A DNA stretch of 34,790 bases, from the IMG/VR virus record IMGVR_UViG_3300030108_001743, positions 1 to 34,790 of that record; one strand, written 5' to 3'. Within the stretch, counting starts at the first letter, position 1, and every line of letters begins with the position of its first letter. The DNA comes from a virus. This document shows positions 21,256-31,877 of the stretch, piece after piece. Both the position numbers and the translations under genes were made by a program. The notes beneath the pieces are model-generated. The model saw only the letters and a program-made list of their open reading frames with translations. It did no database searches and was not told the origin of the DNA.

Positions 21256-24200
21256 TTACAAAATCTCCGTTAGTAAACGCACGCCATACATCTGGCCGTA
21301 ACGTAGAAATAAAACTTTCTGTAGTAATCATATCTTGTTCAAAGTACCTATCATAGATCCTAGAAAATTCAGGTCTTGCAGCTAACGCTTCTTTCTGATT
21401 CTCCCACATTAACTTCAAATCAGCGTTAGAAGCAGCAGTTAATACATTGCTTCCAACACGACCAGTTTCAGGGTTTCGTGTCGTGCTACGTTGAATAAGG
21501 TTTAACTCAATAAAGTTTCTTAGTTGGAAGTACTCAATAACGTGTCGTGTGGAAGGCCGTGCAAGAATGTTATCTTGCTCTAAACCAGCTAAGAAACCTT
21601 CAATAATTGCAGGTGTTTTGCTAACCCTTGACTTTGTTGCGTACTCTTCACCCCAAGCAGGTATTTCATTTTTCAAACGTTCAACAAGTTGGTCAAACAT
21701 TATCTTTACTGGCAGCATTTCAGTAGAAGCCATAGAATAATCTAAACCAGCAGCTTTACGTTTCTCTTGCTCGCTTCTAACAATATCGGCATAAGTAGAG
21801 TAAATGCTCCAACCACGTTCAACTTCAGTATCAGCTATTGTGTCGTAAACACTTTTGCGTTCCCTACGTTTCGTGTCGTCTGACGGGCTTATATCCATTT
21901 GAGTTTGTCGCCTGTATGCAGCAGAACTAAACTTAAATTCTTCATCGCCAGCGCCAAGGCTTCCAGTCACCCAACCACCAACTTCAGGGTGGGCTTGCAC
22001 AAGCTCTTGATTTTCTATGTACGCTATTTCAGCAGTTGCAGAAGCAGCAACACCATCGTTTAATTTTGTCATTCTGGCTGTTAACGCAAACAGTTCAGGC
22101 CCGTGTTCTTCCAAGAAAATTTGGTTACCAGCTAACGTGCCGTGTTCTCGTTGCAAATTCCTTGCTTCTTTTATTAAGTCGTCATAAGGAGAAAACGCTG
22201 TCGTTGACGTAGGCATAAACAAACCTGTAGCTACCCTAAACATGAAAAAATCATTTGCACGTTGGTTAGCTTCTTCTATCAACATGTTAAGTTGCTTTTC
22301 GTCTGTAACATCTATCGGTGTGCCATTTTCGGCTTGCTCTACAAAAATTTGTAACGCAAATGATTGCACTTGCCTTTCCCTAGTAGGAGTCTCTCTTACA
22401 AGGTTGTCTATGTTTTGTTGATAAGCAGGAATAAACCCTGACTTTATGCGTTCAAAAACACCGCCTTCAGGGTGACCAAACGGAAACATAAAGTTAAACG
22501 TTTCATCAAGTTCAGGATTCCTCAATACAGCTTCTCGTACAGGTATCGAAACAAGAGGACCAAAACCCGGAGTTGTTGATTGCAGCATAGAAGCTAATCC
22601 TTCTTTACTAAAACGTAACGGGTTGTTACTCAACAACTGACCTAACGGCCCTTTGCTTATCAAATTTAATGGCCCACCGTCGGCAGGTAATTTATCTAAC
22701 CCATTTACAGCCCATTCTGGTAATCTAAACGCTAGATAATTAGCGCCTGTTTCTTCATCATTTATTTCAGTTATGCCTAATGTTTCTGCGTTCCAATCTG
22801 ACATGTATAAACGCACGCCTTTGGCTACTACAGCAGGGTTTTCTTGCCCTAACTTAACCCAACGACCTATAACTTCTTGCCACGCATTGTAGAACGGCAT
22901 TACCAATGCAGCCATTTCTCCAAATCGTGTTTCTTCAGCTAAATCGTATAGCAGGTCCCGTGTTTCTAGTAGCGCTACATCTCTGGCGCTATCTTCTAGT
23001 TTTCGTAATTGGTTCGGGCTAATTGTGACTTGCCCGTCTGCATCCATGTACGCTGAAATTTTGCGGTAAAAGGCACGTTCATATTTTGTTCTGTAGTACG
23101 GGTTACGAGATAAATGGTCTGCTGGTAACGTTCCAAGGTTTTCATATATGCGTTCAATAAATTTACCTGATTCCTTTCCAAAACCTGCTCTTTGTGGAGC
23201 TATTGACTCAGGAGTTGGTGACACTTGCCTACCAAAATCTCCATAACTTTTACCTTCTAATACATTTCTAGGAACTCCACCTAAACGTATATCTACAATA
23301 AGAGCGTCAACATCTCCGTCATTGTATTTCTTGCTTTTTTTAGTGTGATCCTCTAATGCTTTTTGAACGTCTTCCCATTTAACCGGTTGTTGCGTTCGTG
23401 CTTTTTCTCTAAGGTTATCAAAAATTTGTCCTCTTGGTAGCACATTGTCGTACTCGTCAACAATGTTATCTGCTATATTGTAAATTACTTCGCTAACAGG
23501 TGTTACAGCATTTTTTTTAGCTTTTTCTATTGGGTAATACAAACCTAAATTATTTGAAAGCGCTTCATTCGTTCTAATTTCTTTAGCAAGTCGAGCAACA
23601 CGCACATCTCTTGGCAAATCAGCCCACACAATATCAAAAAACGATGACTGCCATTTATCTCCAATAGCTGTGTAACGTTCCATCATTGTTTCCCACCCTT
23701 TAGCAAAGAAACTTTTATCTTCATCAAGGATGTCCCAAGCTCTCCATTCAGCATTATTAAATTCTTGCAATCTTCGTTCGCTTGCTTGCTTAAAGCCAAG
23801 GAACATAGCGCTTTGAGCTTTTGTTGAAGAAACAGCACGTTGGTTCATTGCTATAAAATCAGCGTCATCTCCAAAAGCTCCACGGGCAGTAATGCCACCT
23901 ATTTTAAGATTGTAATGGCCAGCTTCAACTAACAACCTTTCTGCTTTCTCAACACTGTTCACAACATCATCTAAACCAACCATGTCTTTATCTAAACTGT
24001 CTACTAGCGTTCTCATGCTGACACCTTGTTGCAGCATTTGGTCCGCTAACGCACGCATAGCGGCAGCTTCGTCACCAGCAGCTTCAAACGCATCGTCTAA
24101 CAATCGTTTAGCTTCTGTCTTGTACAAAGTAGATTGATGCAACGCTGCACGTTTTCCAGCAATGTTGTTAATTCTGCGATGTCTGCTAATTCCGTGCATA

Positions 24201-27200
24201 CCAGCCCATGCCGCACCAGCTAAAGGATTTAACAATGTCCCAGCTATAAACGCCCTACTTACAGTAGGCATAGCGTAACGCAACTTATTTTCTTGCTTTG
24301 CTTTTTGCGCAGTTTCTTTAATTCTGTTTTTAAGTATGTCTGCGCCGCCTTCAACCATATTCATAACTTCATACGCTGTTACATCATTTGCCTTAATTTT
24401 TCGTTCAAGAAACTTTTCAGCAGTAATGAATCTAGACTTTTCAAAACTTTCGTCAAGAAAACGTTTTTGACCGCTTTTTAATTTTTTAGTTTTTACATCA
24501 GGAAATAACGATGTAACGCTGTCTTCAACATCTATTACCAAATTATTATTTTGAATAGCTTCTATAGCGTCTTGTTTAATAGTAGTTGTAACGTCACGCA
24601 TTGACGATTCAATACTTCGTGTAGCAAACGCATCTTTCAAATCACCCATACCACGGAACACATTACGCATTTCCGTAATTGCACCAAGGTCAGCTAAACG
24701 CCGCAACGTTTCATCTAACTGCACACGCATCGGCCACTTAGGAGTCAACAACACCATAGGCCGCCAAACGTTTTGAGCTTGTTGCGCTCTATTCCTTAAC
24801 GGCCTAGCAACACGCTTAAAACCATCTTTTGTTTGGACCCAACGTCTAGTCGTTAAATCCCTAGTGTATTGTTTAGGATTAAAATTATTAACAGCTTGTT
24901 GTGCTTCATTAACTGCTTCTTCAGCCGCCTTAATTTTTTTAACGCTTGCTTTATTAGCTTTAAGTTCTTCAAGGTTTTCTTTAGCTTTGAATAATTTTTC
25001 ATTTAACTGATTCTTAGTCAGCACAACTAAACGTTGCTTGTCTTGAATAAAATCATTAATCAAATCAAACCTTGGAATAACTTCTGCTTGTTTAACCATG
25101 TGCGGAGACATGCCATGGTCAATAAACACCATGCCATCATCACCTTTATACGAACTATATGATCTTTCTGCGCCACGCACAGAACCACGAGTTTTTTTAC
25201 CTTGCTGTTGAGCTTCTTTTACTTGTTTACGAGAAGCATCTTTTAAGTTATTAGCTTTTTGTAATTGGTCAGCTAAAGAATCACCAATGTCAATCCCTGC
25301 TTCTTCAATTAACTCATCTGCTTTATTAACAAGTCGAGTCTTAGCGTTATCAAATTCATTTCGTAAATTTGCTGCCATATTAGAATCCGCACGGTTCCTA
25401 ATTTCCATCCACCTGCCCAGCAAATCACGGACTTCATCGGCGTTAATAATTGATTTACCGTTAATAGTTACGCCGCTAGCGTTAGCAAGCATACGTTCAT
25501 ATTGTGTAAACGCACCTGCATCGTTAAATTCAATTAACGACTGAGGCACACGCTCTGTAATTACACGCAATGTCCTAAAACCAAAAGGTGTAATGACTGA
25601 CGGGATCTGATACACACGGTCTATAAAATCAGCGTTGCGTCTTTGCAGCCTTCCTAACTTTTCTCCTTTTTTTGCCTTTCTGTTAAGTTCTCGCAGATGC
25701 TTATTGCGGAGAGCTTGCAACGAATTAGTTCTATACACTTTATCTATAGATACATCTACCCCTTTGAAAGGAGCTTCTTCTAACACATCTAGAATAGCCA
25801 AACGTTCTAACACAAACTCTGCTGTTGCCGTTAAACCAGCATCGGCTGTTAACATTTCATCAGTCAACGTGTTCATGCGAACATTTGTTGAGCCATTAAC
25901 AATTTGAGTTATCTGACTTTCTTGCAAACCTACTTGCAAGTCATACATCATTTCATAATCAACGCTGTCAAGTTTTTTTTCTGCTATTGCTACACGTTCG
26001 TAATAAGGTTTTGTTTCATCTTGTAAACGTTTTTTTTGATTTTGGAACCTTGTAAGAGCACCTTTTTGACCGCTCGTAAGATTTTCTGGTTTACCATAAC
26101 TATCAATTTTCTGATCTAATACTTCAATACGGCTATTCAAATCATCAAGCATTCTTAAATCATTAAAATAGCTTTCATCTTCAAGTAGCGCTCTGCCTTT
26201 TTCAGCTATGTCTTTAGCTTCATCAAACGCAGTCATATCCCCAATCAAAGCACGGGCAGTTAATCTTCTAGCCTCTGGGGTAGCACCGTGACCAATAGCA
26301 AACGCTGCTGACTCAGGCATACTTGCTGCTGCACGCCGACCAACCGTTTCCCGAAGAACAACGGCACGCCGCCTTGCTGCTGCTTCTCTACTAAGACCGC
26401 CGTCTGCAACAGGGACGCCTACAAGTTTATCTATTTCGGCTAATTCCTCTTCAATTAATTTATATTTAGAACTATTCACAAAAGCGTGCGCTCTTGCTTG
26501 CGTACTTGTCGTACCAATCATGCGACGAATTTTGCGTTGTTCTTCAGTCAAACCTTTGAACCTACTAGAAGTAACTAGCTCGCCGTCAATTAATTTGTCC
26601 ATTCTGCGCCAACCAGTAAATAAGCCTCCACCCGGAGCATAAATGCGTTGGGGGCTAACATGTCGTCTACCAAGCGTAGACGTTAACTCGCCAGTCTTTT
26701 TCCCAGTAGTAGGATCAATTACTTCTTTAACGCCAAGTATCTTAACGTCACCAGTTTTAGTTACACGACCAAGCGCTGTCTTCCCTGACAAAACGTTTGC
26801 AGTACCACCTAACGCTATGTCAATAGGGTCAAGGAACTCTTGTGCGAAATCAAGCATTCCTGAAAACAATTTGAACATGTAATCGTCTTGCACAGCGTTC
26901 ATTGCTTCGTCATCGAACGGATCGATCATCATTGTTGCTGCAAGCATCGACTGACCGAACGTGCGGCCATGCCCTTCTATTCTTTTTCCAGTTACAGGGT
27001 CAAAAGATTTGCTATTGATCTCGTAGGCTCTTGCCCACGTTGACCCATCCCACATTCGAGAAATGTTACCGTCACTTAAACTAGCGCCAACAACAGTAGC
27101 GAACGTTCCAAGGCCATCATCGACAACGGATTGCATTACCCAATCCCAGCCTTCCATCGCAGCATTAAAATACTTGCCGCCACCTGTCCTAATAAAACCA

Positions 27201-27448
27201 AGCGGACCTGATTCTGGCAACGCACCAATAACAGAACCTATAACACCTTCGGGGCCAAACGCACCTTGCATAGCAGTCCCAAGAATGTCCTCTTGCCAAG
27301 AATTAAACCAAGTTTCAGCAGCCTTATCAGGTTGCATACTTATCAAATAAGCACTTGATTTAACAGTATCTACAGCAAAGTCAAGGCTACCTTCTCCTAT
27401 GTCAAGAATGCCTCCACCAATGTCTTTCAATCGGTCTAGAAAACCCAT
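21242..27448 (-). CDS. Giant 2068-residue internal virion/ejection protein candidate
   Basis: The largest gene, about 18 percent of the window. Begins with an amphipathic, Gly-rich stretch (GFLDRLKDIGGGILDIGEG). Predicted coiled coils lie near residues 430-490 and 815-860 (ENLEELKANKASVKKIKAAEEAVNEAQQAV); a hydrophobic patch lies near residue 1070 (FIAGTLLNPLAGAAWAGM). The rest is helical and charged. I saw no lysozyme, protease or polymerase motif. Size, helical character and place after portal suggest an ejected internal core protein like T7 gp16 or P22 gp20; a tape-measure protein is the alternative, but no tail-tube gene was recognised. Confidence 0.55.
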   Translation of the reverse strand: MGFLDRLKDIGGGILDIGEGSLDFAVDTVKSSAYLISMQPDKAAETWFNSWQEDILGTAMQGAFGPEGVIGSVIGALPESGPLGFIRTGGGKYFNAAMEGWDWVMQSVVDDGLGTFATVVGASLSDGNISRMWDGSTWARAYEINSKSFDPVTGKRIEGHGRTFGQSMLAATMMIDPFDDEAMNAVQDDYMFKLFSGMLDFAQEFLDPIDIALGGTANVLSGKTALGRVTKTGDVKILGVKEVIDPTTGKKTGELTSTLGRRHVSPQRIYAPGGGLFTGWRRMDKLIDGELVTSSRFKGLTEEQRKIRRMIGTTSTQARAHAFVNSSKYKLIEEELAEIDKLVGVPVADGGLSREAAARRRAVVLRETVGRRAAASMPESAAFAIGHGATPEARRLTARALIGDMTAFDEAKDIAEKGRALLEDESYFNDLRMLDDLNSRIEVLDQKIDSYGKPENLTSGQKGALTRFQNQKKRLQDETKPYYERVAIAEKKLDSVDYEMMYDLQVGLQESQITQIVNGSTNVRMNTLTDEMLTADAGLTATAEFVLERLAILDVLEEAPFKGVDVSIDKVYRTNSLQALRNKHLRELNRKAKKGEKLGRLQRRNADFIDRVYQIPSVITPFGFRTLRVITERVPQSLIEFNDAGAFTQYERMLANASGVTINGKSIINADEVRDLLGRWMEIRNRADSNMAANLRNEFDNAKTRLVNKADELIEEAGIDIGDSLADQLQKANNLKDASRKQVKEAQQQGKKTRGSVRGAERSYSSYKGDDGMVFIDHGMSPHMVKQAEVIPRFDLINDFIQDKQRLVVLTKNQLNEKLFKAKENLEELKANKASVKKIKAAEEAVNEAQQAVNNFNPKQYTRDLTTRRWVQTKDGFKRVARPLRNRAQQAQNVWRPMVLLTPKWPMRVQLDETLRRLADLGAITEMRNVFRGMGDLKDAFATRSIESSMRDVTTTIKQDAIEAIQNNNLVIDVEDSVTSLFPDVKTKKLKSGQKRFLDESFEKSRFITAEKFLERKIKANDVTAYEVMNMVEGGADILKNRIKETAQKAKQENKLRYAMPTVSRAFIAGTLLNPLAGAAWAGMHGISRHRRINNIAGKRAALHQSTLYKTEAKRLLDDAFEAAGDEAAAMRALADQMLQQGVSMRTLVDSLDKDMVGLDDVVNSVEKAERLLVEAGHYNLKIGGITARGAFGDDADFIAMNQRAVSSTKAQSAMFLGFKQASERRLQEFNNAEWRAWDILDEDKSFFAKGWETMMERYTAIGDKWQSSFFDIVWADLPRDVRVARLAKEIRTNEALSNNLGLYYPIEKAKKNAVTPVSEVIYNIADNIVDEYDNVLPRGQIFDNLREKARTQQPVKWEDVQKALEDHTKKSKKYNDGDVDALIVDIRLGGVPRNVLEGKSYGDFGRQVSPTPESIAPQRAGFGKESGKFIERIYENLGTLPADHLSRNPYYRTKYERAFYRKISAYMDADGQVTISPNQLRKLEDSARDVALLETRDLLYDLAEETRFGEMAALVMPFYNAWQEVIGRWVKLGQENPAVVAKGVRLYMSDWNAETLGITEINDEETGANYLAFRLPEWAVNGLDKLPADGGPLNLISKGPLGQLLSNNPLRFSKEGLASMLQSTTPGFGPLVSIPVREAVLRNPELDETFNFMFPFGHPEGGVFERIKSGFIPAYQQNIDNLVRETPTRERQVQSFALQIFVEQAENGTPIDVTDEKQLNMLIEEANQRANDFFMFRVATGLFMPTSTTAFSPYDDLIKEARNLQREHGTLAGNQIFLEEHGPELFALTARMTKLNDGVAASATAEIAYIENQELVQAHPEVGGWVTGSLGAGDEEFKFSSAAYRRQTQMDISPSDDTKRRERKSVYDTIADTEVERGWSIYSTYADIVRSEQEKRKAAGLDYSMASTEMLPVKIMFDQLVERLKNEIPAWGEEYATKSRVSKTPAIIEGFLAGLEQDNILARPSTRHVIEYFQLRNFIELNLIQRSTTRNPETGRVGSNVLTAASNADLKLMWENQKEALAARPEFSRIYDRYFEQDMITTESFISTLRPDVWRAFTNGDFVNGSN

Positions 27449-27450
27449 AG

Positions 27451-27837
27451 TTACTCTCTATTCTGATTTTGTAAATCTTCCATCGGCCCGATAGCAAGCC
27501 TTAACTTCCTAGCAAAGTTTCTTGTTTGTGGAGAAGCATACGGTTCAGAAGCAGCTTGTTCTAACAAAGGCAAAATAGCGAGCATTTGCATTTTGCGTTG
27601 TTGCGTGGCCTCTGGAGTCAACACAGCTTCAGGTTGGCCCATAGCTGTAACCATTTCATTAGGTCGTTCAGAACGCCTACCGAACGGTTGCTCCCCTGCT
27701 TTCATCGTAGGAATCTGTGGTTCCTCCATACTGGGCAAAGGAACAGCGGCTTGCGCTTCTTCTTGCATTTTGGCTTGACCATACTGTTGGCCAGTTAAAG
27801 TCCTTGCAGCTTGTTCGCCTTTACGTTTTCTAGGCAC
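27451..27837 (-). CDS. Small basic/Pro-rich virion protein, unknown
   Basis: 128 residues. Basic N-terminus (PRKRKGEQAARTL), a Pro/Glu/Met-rich disordered middle, and a helical C-terminus (TQQRKMQMLAILPLLEQAASEP). It sits between portal and the giant gene and overlaps the portal stop by one base. It may be a portal-associated or core assembly factor. Confidence 0.6.
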   Translation of the reverse strand: MPRKRKGEQAARTLTGQQYGQAKMQEEAQAAVPLPSMEEPQIPTMKAGEQPFGRRSERPNEMVTAMGQPEAVLTPEATQQRKMQMLAILPLLEQAASEPYASPQTRNFARKLRLAIGPMEDLQNQNRE

Positions 27838-29603
27838 TATAAAGCTCCTAATAGTTCACGCAAACCAGCAGGCCCACCCTCAGCAGAAGGCGGAGCAACC
27901 ATAGCTTCTGCTCCTGCTTCGGGTTGGGCTATGCCGGATTGTGCTTCAGGGGATGTAGGCGAAACCATTGTGGCTTGCCTTTCTTGGGCTTCACGCTGTA
28001 CTTTCTCAACAGCGGAAGCTAATTCAGCTTTGTCCGATTTAACAAGATCAATGATACGAGCAAGATCAGCAGGTGATATTGCCCCTGTCGCTGCTTGTTG
28101 CTGCAAGCCAGACAGTAAACTTTGCTCTAACTGTTCAGCAGTCACAGCATCACGTTCAAATTCAACATCCTCAACTAGAGGATCTATTTTCATAAAGGAT
28201 TCTTTCGACATCGTTCCCATTGCCAGCCTTTGACCGCCAGCGATAACAAGATTATTAATGTCAGCCCCAGCGTGACTATAACTGACCACATTGTCATCTG
28301 TCGTAAAGTGCTTGTTTGGAACATAATCTACCTTGCCTTTCACTTTGCCCATAGATATATAAAACGATTTAGATTTATTACCTGCATGAGCTTTCGCCAT
28401 AGTAATAGCTAACTTGTTTTCAGTTTCTAATGAGCGAGCAAGAATGCGTTGCGATTCCTGCACAGAGAAATCGACAACAGCAGAAAGAACAGCGTCGCCA
28501 CGGCGACCAGTACGAATGTTGCTTGTAGATTCACCACCGAACTCAGCAGGAATACCAGCAGTTAAACGTTGCGCTCTTTCCAAACGATCAATGGCAGGGT
28601 TTGTCATAAATCCGGGTTGCAACTGCATGTCTCGCAAATCACCACCACGGATAACGCCAACTTCGCCTGTTAATCCATTCGCAGGGTTAATAATTGTTGG
28701 TTGTTCACCTGCACGACCTACTAGCCATGTATCAGGGAACACGCCTTTTTGTACAGCTATAACTTCTAACGCCATAAGTTTTGCTTGTTGTTGATACATT
28801 CCTAGAATGCCGTCAAACTGTCCGTTAGGTTCATCTAATGAAATGCTTTGGGACATCACAACAGGGCAAACATTTGTTCTGTTAGGTGTTCTTTCTAACT
28901 CAGCAATAATTGGTTCGTGATTGTCGTTCATCGTATGCACGCCAATGCTGTGCGCAGGGTTATGTATTGCTATTAACACATATTCTTCACGGTCAACGTA
29001 TTCAATAAGTTCGACAGGTCTGTCATTGTCGTAAGGTGCTTCGTTAACGCCAGCGAAACGTAACGCAGCATCAGGATAATGTCTACGAATCCAACCTTGA
29101 GAACGCTCATAACCAAACACGCAATCAACTGGACTCATTTCATCAGGTCCACGCAAGTTAGACGGATACGCAGTTAAGGGGTCACGCACATGCCATGTAG
29201 GGCAACCCTTCTCATGGTCAAACCGTATTTGCACAATACTACTTGCATACCCGATAAGATGCCTTGCACGTTTCGCAAGTTGCATGTCAATGCGAGAGTT
29301 TTGCCACCAACCAAACAATGCTTTGCGACGAATCGCAGCAAACTTTTGAGATTGCTTAGATGATTCGTCTTCAGGTGGGCAAACAATATCAGGAGTAACA
29401 GACGCTATACGCATAGCAGTCTGATCTAACCCCTGCGCTAACAAGTTTGCTACAGACGACGCTTCAGTCGAATCTATCTCAGGTAAAGGCACAATTACGT
29501 CACCGTTGTAATGGTCACGGATAAGGCGCATACGTTCTTTCACACCAGCATGGTTAGATGAACGTGTATAGTACAGATCTACAATTTCTTCAGCGGTTTT
29601 CAA
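27837..29603 (-). CDS. Portal protein
   Basis: 588 residues. N-terminal EEIVDLYYTRSSNHAGVKERMRLIRDHYNGD and a clip/stem region with GYASSIVQIRFDHEKGCPTWHVRDPLTAYPSNLRGPDEMSPVDCVFGY are typical of portals of this size; a long C-terminal helical region ends in a Glu/Ala/Pro-rich barrel or tail. It forms the dodecameric DNA gateway of the capsid and docks terminase, whose gene is directly upstream (4-bp gap). Confidence 0.8.
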   Translation of the reverse strand: MKTAEEIVDLYYTRSSNHAGVKERMRLIRDHYNGDVIVPLPEIDSTEASSVANLLAQGLDQTAMRIASVTPDIVCPPEDESSKQSQKFAAIRRKALFGWWQNSRIDMQLAKRARHLIGYASSIVQIRFDHEKGCPTWHVRDPLTAYPSNLRGPDEMSPVDCVFGYERSQGWIRRHYPDAALRFAGVNEAPYDNDRPVELIEYVDREEYVLIAIHNPAHSIGVHTMNDNHEPIIAELERTPNRTNVCPVVMSQSISLDEPNGQFDGILGMYQQQAKLMALEVIAVQKGVFPDTWLVGRAGEQPTIINPANGLTGEVGVIRGGDLRDMQLQPGFMTNPAIDRLERAQRLTAGIPAEFGGESTSNIRTGRRGDAVLSAVVDFSVQESQRILARSLETENKLAITMAKAHAGNKSKSFYISMGKVKGKVDYVPNKHFTTDDNVVSYSHAGADINNLVIAGGQRLAMGTMSKESFMKIDPLVEDVEFERDAVTAEQLEQSLLSGLQQQAATGAISPADLARIIDLVKSDKAELASAVEKVQREAQERQATMVSPTSPEAQSGIAQPEAGAEAMVAPPSAEGGPAGLRELLGAL

Positions 29604-29607
29604 TGTT

Positions 29608-31512
29608 TTAACTTTCTGTTACCCACGAAGGCCGCCATTGCCTAATAGGCTCAGACATAGGCGTATATATTTTTTCTAGGTTATGTTCTACAAACCATTG
29701 TGCCATCACACAGTCGTCAGTTCTAGACCCTGTGCCTTCTGGGTTCCATTTTGTTACTTCATTGACTAATAACAAAGAATGCGGCCTAGCATCTGTTCTT
29801 TGCATACCCGGAAGTCGGATACGACCTAAACGATACAAAGGAGCTAGCATTTGCACACCATATTTAGGGTCACCCTTGTTTCTAGCGTGCGTATAATGCG
29901 GTACTAGCTCCACACCTCGCAACGCTGACCACCTTCGGAAATGATCGTACTGCAAAATAAACTTTTGTGCAGCGTTAGCTTCAACTATCCAATGCGTAAT
30001 AGGGTGACCTATCTCATTACTTATTTGCCACCACTCTTCAGCTATGCCAGTAAAACGTTGCGTGTCATGGTTCCAGTCAAGAAACGCAGGAGCATCCATT
30101 TTGCGCCTGTACGACTCTAATAAATAACGATATTCGCTTTCAGGGCAGTACGCCCAGCATTGCAACGCCCAAAAATTAGATGGTGACGGGTCAGCAGACG
30201 CTACAACCATCACATCGCCTGCTAAGTATTGAGGTATTTGCCATAGATCACGGTCTTTATCCCAACAACCAACGTAATCTACACCGTTTTTTCCGACTCC
30301 TCCGCTAATCCAAAGCGGATCAACAAGCACTGATGCAGGGTCAGAGTCTTCTTGTTGATACAGTATCTCGTATCTGTCAGGTGTTTGTGCTTTAATGTGG
30401 CGTATTTTTCTCCATGGCAGTCGCCGTGGGTACAGTAAACAGCCTTCTGGGTATGCTGGGTCGCTAGGTTTGTGTAGTTGTTCGCATCTGTCGTCGTAGT
30501 GTGCTTTGTATTTGAGGTGGTTGTATTTGCGTTCGCCTTCTGCTTCTACTTTGTCTTCGTCTACTTCGTCGTAGTCTTCGTCTATTGGTGCAAATTTGTC
30601 TAATGCGTAGCGGTATATGTCGTCAGAGGCCATGCGTTGTCCTTGTAGGACTAGTAATCCGCTTGGTTCTAGTCGTGTTTCGGCTACTTCGTCCCACCAA
30701 CGGTACATGTCGGATCGTGATTCGCTATTGCGCATTTTGCGTGGGTCCCACACATCGTCCCATATAATAAGATCGAATCGGCCTCCTAAGAAGCCGGAGT
30801 CCATGCCGAACGCTGACCATGATGGTTCTTTCTGCGATAGGGGCATGTCGTCTTGTTGTACTATGGTGAATGCTTCTGCACGCCATATTTCTTTAGCGTC
30901 AGGTTTGAATTGGCCGAAGTCTTGTTGCATGGTTCGTTCAGCGTCAACTGCTAATCCCATTTTGACATCGTTGAGTTCGGCACGGGCAACATGCTCACGT
31001 TCAAACTCCGCCCGCAAACGTCGTGTGTACCATTCTGCTAACCGTTGCGTCGAGGAACCTAGCATACCTCTGATAGCCCTGTTACGGACTGTTGCCCATG
31101 CCGGTAAAACTTTTGCAAAAAACGTGGACTTACCTGAACCCGGAGGTGCGTTGATAACAACGTACTCCTCTTGAGGTGTTTCAAATAAATCAAAGATACG
31201 TTCCGTGGCTTCGATTTGCCATGGTTGTAGTATGATGCCGAAATATCGGAGCGCAAATTTTTCTATGTTGTTCCAACACTCTTGTACTTCAGGTGGTAGT
31301 TCTTCATAGGAAGGTATCGTAGATACACCTATTCCTTCTACTTGTTCTTTGGCGATCAGAAAGTTTCGTGTGCTTACTTTGCCAGATTCATTGTCTCTAG
31401 CTGAATGATAATTAACACCAGATTCTTTCGCAGCCTTGTATATGCTCATGGTGCGTCTTAACAGAAGATATTGCACCCATTTTTCTACAGTTGTTGCTTT
31501 GCCGGAGGCCAC
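29608..31512 (-). CDS. terL: Terminase large subunit
   Basis: 634 residues from a GTG with AAGGGA upstream. Residues about 20-40 (TMSIYKAAKESGVNYHSARD) look like a helix-turn-helix, which may replace a separate small subunit, as none was found. Walker A is NAPPGSGKST (121-130); Walker B is FDLIIWDDV (246-254). The nuclease domain shows SADPSPSNFWAL, WIVEANAAQKF and DDCVMAQWF, giving the acidic residues expected of an RNase-H-like nuclease. It packages and cuts DNA. Confidence 0.9.
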   Translation of the reverse strand: MASGKATTVEKWVQYLLLRRTMSIYKAAKESGVNYHSARDNESGKVSTRNFLIAKEQVEGIGVSTIPSYEELPPEVQECWNNIEKFALRYFGIILQPWQIEATERIFDLFETPQEEYVVINAPPGSGKSTFFAKVLPAWATVRNRAIRGMLGSSTQRLAEWYTRRLRAEFEREHVARAELNDVKMGLAVDAERTMQQDFGQFKPDAKEIWRAEAFTIVQQDDMPLSQKEPSWSAFGMDSGFLGGRFDLIIWDDVWDPRKMRNSESRSDMYRWWDEVAETRLEPSGLLVLQGQRMASDDIYRYALDKFAPIDEDYDEVDEDKVEAEGERKYNHLKYKAHYDDRCEQLHKPSDPAYPEGCLLYPRRLPWRKIRHIKAQTPDRYEILYQQEDSDPASVLVDPLWISGGVGKNGVDYVGCWDKDRDLWQIPQYLAGDVMVVASADPSPSNFWALQCWAYCPESEYRYLLESYRRKMDAPAFLDWNHDTQRFTGIAEEWWQISNEIGHPITHWIVEANAAQKFILQYDHFRRWSALRGVELVPHYTHARNKGDPKYGVQMLAPLYRLGRIRLPGMQRTDARPHSLLLVNEVTKWNPEGTGSRTDDCVMAQWFVEHNLEKIYTPMSEPIRQWRPSWVTES

Positions 31513-31513
31513 G

Positions 31514-31690
31514 TTAGTCCCTTATGTGTACTACTGTCCAACAACAATCTATATCACCGTCATGTTCTTCTTCGATTATTCGATTCATTTCTTCGTAATC
31601 ACTTGGGTGCGCTATGTCATGGATACCGCAATAAGGAGGCGAAATCCACCCTTTATCCATACCATACTGAACCCAAGCATCAACATTCAT
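31514..31690 (-). CDS. Small protein upstream of terminase, unknown
   Basis: 58 residues from the ATG at 31690, four bases after the preceding stop; the frame is open further but overlaps the gene before it. Features: GWISPPYCGIHDIAHPSDYEEMNRIIEEEHDGD, Cys and His that could bind metal, and an acidic stretch. Terminase starts right after its stop. Function unknown. Confidence 0.6.
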   Translation of the reverse strand: MNVDAWVQYGMDKGWISPPYCGIHDIAHPSDYEEMNRIIEEEHDGDIDCCWTVVHIRD

Positions 31691-31694
31691 GAAA

Positions 31695-31877
31695 CTAATC
31701 ATTCCATTCAATCCACGCTCTAGCACCACACGACAACGGCTTTTCAGGTTGCACAACAACAGCGTCTTTAGGGATGGTAAACGTTTGATGATACTCAGAA
31801 CCCTTATACGTTCTGTGAATAATAGCAGGCAAACCTTTACGCAATCTTTGTTGATGAATATGCACCTGATGTTTCAT
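31695..31877 (-). CDS. Small basic protein, unknown
   Basis: 60 residues. Basic N-terminus (KHQVHIHQQRLRKGLPAIIHR) then beta-like YHQTFTIPKDAVVVQPEKP and an aromatic end (ARAWIEWND). Four-base overlap with the gene before it. A DNA- or terminase-binding role would fit its place. Confidence 0.6.
   Translation of the reverse strand: MKHQVHIHQQRLRKGLPAIIHRTYKGSEYHQTFTIPKDAVVVQPEKPLSCGARAWIEWND

Noticed and set aside
21242-27448. Virion RNA polymerase like that of N4
   Set aside because: Great length alone suggested it, but I saw no polymerase motifs and the sequence is dominated by charged helices.
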